In this document: in pieces, positions 6,102 through 7,639 of the stretch | Layout: each line of letters opens with the position of its first letter | Numbering within the stretch: position 1 is the first letter of the stretch | Source: Candidatus Methanolliviera sp. GoM_asphalt | GTDB lineage: Archaea; Halobacteriota; Methanoliparia; Methanoliparales; Methanoliparaceae | NCBI GenBank assembly: GCA_902158745.1 | Contig: CABGHH010000074.1 | Span: 1 to 7,639 of the forward strand | Reading direction: 5' to 3' | DNA: 7,639 nt | Translations under genes and position numbers: made by a program | The notes under the pieces: generated by a model | What the model was told of the DNA's origin: nothing | Databases searched by the model: none | The model's input: the letters and a program-made list of their open reading frames with translations, nothing else

Positions 6102-7281
6102 ATGGATTTTAAAACAAATTCGATATACTGTGGGGACTGTAAAGACGTTTTAAGTCATTTTCCAGATAAATCTGTCGATCTGATCTATCTCGATCCTCCT
6201 TTCTTCTCAAATAGAAATTATGAAGTCATCTGGGGAGATGGATACGAGTTGAGGGCGTTCGAGGATAAATGGAAGGGAGGGATCGAGAATTATATCTTAT
6301 GGATGGAGGATAAGATAAGATAAGAGAATGCCATCGGGTCTTAAAAGATACAGGCTTATTTTACCTACATTGCGATTATCACGCATCACATTATCTTAAA
6401 GTAGAAGTAGATAGGATATTTGGGATTAAAACTTCCGAAATGAAATTGTTTGGTGTTATGCTGGCGGCGATATTCCGAAAAGGGATTTTCCAAGAAAGCA
6501 CGATACGATCCTTAGATACACAAAAACCGATGATTATACCTTTAATCCTCAATATAGACCTTATTCGGAAGGGACTGTTCAGAGGGGCAGAACAAAAGTA
6601 AAAGGAAAATACGCTGAAGAAGGATTAAGACCAGAAGGCACGCCTATAAATGATTGGTGGACCGATATTAATCCTATTCATAGCCCAACAGATTATGAGA
6701 AACTCGGTTACCCCACCCAAAAACCTGAAGCTCTTTTAGAACGGATTATAAAAGCATCATCTAATCCAGAGGATATTCTTTTAGATCCGATGTGCGGCTG
6801 TGGAACTTGTATCGCGGTCGCTCATAAACTCGGTCGTCAATGGATTGGTATTGATGTATCTCCTACGGCTTGTAAATTAATGGTGGATCGGATGAAAAAG
6901 TCGGGCGTATCAATCGGGGAGAATGACATAATCGGACTTCCGAGAACTCTGGAAGAATTAAAGGAGATGAAACCCTTTGAGTTTCAAAATTGGGCATGCC
7001 AAAAGTTAACTGGGAGGGCATCGGAGAAAAAGGTCGGAGATATGGGCATAGATGGGTGGCTCATAGGTGGGAGACCGATACAGGTCAAACAGTCAGAGAA
7101 TATAGGTAGAAATGTGATCGATAACTTCGAGACTGCAATAAGAAGAGTGAAGAAAGATAAAGGCGTGGTTGTTGCATTCAGCTTTGGCAGAGGTGCTTAT
7201 GAGGAAGTTGCGAGGGCGAAGTTGGAAGATGGATTGGATATTGAGTTAAAGACGGTTGAAGAGATTTTGAGAGAGGAGTGA
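6102..7281 (+). pseudogene. DNA methyltransferase (beta-class, N6-adenine/N4-cytosine) fused to an Mrr-like nuclease domain, with two frameshifts
   Basis: The order of motifs is that of a beta-class amino-methyltransferase: catalytic motif IV DPPF at residues 31-34 (6192-6203), a central target-recognition region, and the AdoMet-binding motif I DPMCGCGT at about residue 227 (6784-6807). DPPF favours N6-adenine. The C-terminal 100 residues look like a PD-(D/E)XK nuclease of the Mrr type: KPFEFQNWACQKL, then GDMGIDGW with Asp316, then IQVKQ with Gln326 and Lys328. The gene reads in three frames: 6102-6323 (frame 3, stop TAA 6321-6323), about 6323-6430 (frame 2, ECHRVLKDTGLFYLHCDYHASHYL), and about 6430-7281 (frame 1; longest ATG-started piece 6790-7281). 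Dropping one GATAA at 6309-6323 and adding one A at 6428-6431 restores 391 residues. As written, no full enzyme is made. A possible Shine-Dalgarno GAGGT lies at 6086-6090. Confidence 0.85.
6309..6323 (+). repeat. Pentanucleotide tandem repeat (GATAA)3 at the methyltransferase frame break
   Basis: Three exact copies of GATAA end in the premature TAA stop at 6321-6323. With two copies the frame reads WMEDKIRECHRVLK, which has the spacing usual in this methyltransferase family. With one copy the frame is lost, and with three or more the same stop is met. Replication slippage between two and three copies would switch the gene on and off. Confidence 0.75.
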
Positions 7282-7344
7282 GGAACACCCACTAATCTGT
7301 TTCCTCAAAACCAAACTATTTGAGAAAGAGGAAAAATTCCTTCT

Positions 7345-7639
7345 ATGGTTTATAAACTTATCATCTTTGATCTCGATGGTACGATCATAAAATTCAATTC
7401 TACGGTAAGGGAGGTGATCCGTAGATTTGATAAGCTTGACTGGGCAGAACGTACAGCATTAAGGCTCATCGGATTGACGCCTCCTGGGTCGGTGCTTAGA
7501 CAGGACGCAATACACACCATCGAGACGTGCTCCGGCGAATATGAACCCATCGTGGAGGTAGTGAATTTTATAAAATATACACCTAATTATAAGATGGCAA
7601 TCTGCTCGAGCAATTCAAGACGGTTCATCCGGAAGTGTT
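7345..7639 (+). CDS. HAD-superfamily hydrolase, N-terminal part (runs off the window)
   Basis: An open frame of 98 codons runs from the ATG at 7345 to the window edge. HAD motif I is FDLDGTI (residues 8-14), with the nucleophile Asp9 and the acid/base Asp11. Motif II is probably AICSSNSRRF near residue 88, with a Ser as phosphate contact. The stretch between is a helical cap (REVIRRFDKLDWAERTALRL and following), as in phosphoglycolate-phosphatase-like enzymes. Motifs III and IV lie beyond the window, so the substrate cannot be assigned. A purine-rich GAGG (7328-7331) about 13 bases upstream is a weak ribosome site. It follows the methyltransferase-nuclease gene by 63 bases on the same strand. 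Confidence 0.85.
   Translation, partial: MVYKLIIFDLDGTIIKFNSTVREVIRRFDKLDWAERTALRLIGLTPPGSVLRQDAIHTIETCSGEYEPIVEVVNFIKYTPNYKMAICSSNSRRFIRKC

Noticed and set aside
6790..7281. A separate nuclease gene starting at the ATG at 6790
   Set aside because: This ATG is the Met inside methyltransferase motif I (DPMCGCGT) and has no ribosome site. The open frame extends upstream to about 6430 with clear methyltransferase sequence.
7300..7334. Inverted repeats TTTCCTC/GAGGAAA and CTCAAA/TTTGAG between the methyltransferase gene and the HAD gene
   Set aside because: The arms are short, A/T-rich and mutually exclusive, and no T-run follows, so they are not convincing as a terminator.

Overview
The window looks archaeal, probably euryarchaeal. 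TATA-like boxes (for example 3105-3113 and 3021-3030) lie at archaeal distances from starts. Several genes start with TTG. Shine-Dalgarno sites are of the GGAGG/GGTG type. AGA, AGG and ATA codons are common, and the base composition is moderately AT-rich. I cannot name a genus from sequence alone.

Left part (1-2255, + strand): an ABC-2 type (DrrAB/NodIJ-like) export operon. It holds the 3' part of an ATPase gene whose Walker A lies upstream of the window, followed by two tandem paralogous six-helix permeases. The ATPase and the first permease each carry one -1 frameshift at a GGG run; the second permease is intact. The operon meets nth (- strand, 2274-2945) head-on, with a T-rich tract between them.

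Middle (2946-5400): a divergent intergenic region with TATA-like boxes and a perfect 11-bp-arm hairpin separates nth (endonuclease III, a base-excision repair enzyme with its 4Fe-4S cluster) from an argD-hisC pair. These two overlap by 11 bp and are probably translationally coupled: acetylornithine-type aminotransferase and histidinol-phosphate aminotransferase. All three housekeeping genes read cleanly.

Right part (5401-7639): a 300-bp non-coding stretch holds an inverted repeat whose right arm resembles the terminal repeat of IS903/IS5-family elements, and a separate 21-bp dyad. A small zinc-ribbon protein with one C-terminal membrane helix follows. Next is a beta-class DNA methyltransferase fused to an Mrr-like PD-(D/E)XK nuclease domain. 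Its frame is broken twice: by a third copy of the pentamer GATAA at 6309-6323, and by one missing A in an A-run at 6428-6431. Removing one GATAA copy and adding one A restores a 391-residue protein. The window ends inside a HAD-family hydrolase gene.

The most interesting item is the methyltransferase-nuclease fusion with a pentameric tandem repeat at the frame break, which could be a phase-variable single-chain restriction-modification-like enzyme. The second frameshift, and similar indels in the ABC genes, mean that simple decay or base-calling error must be excluded first.
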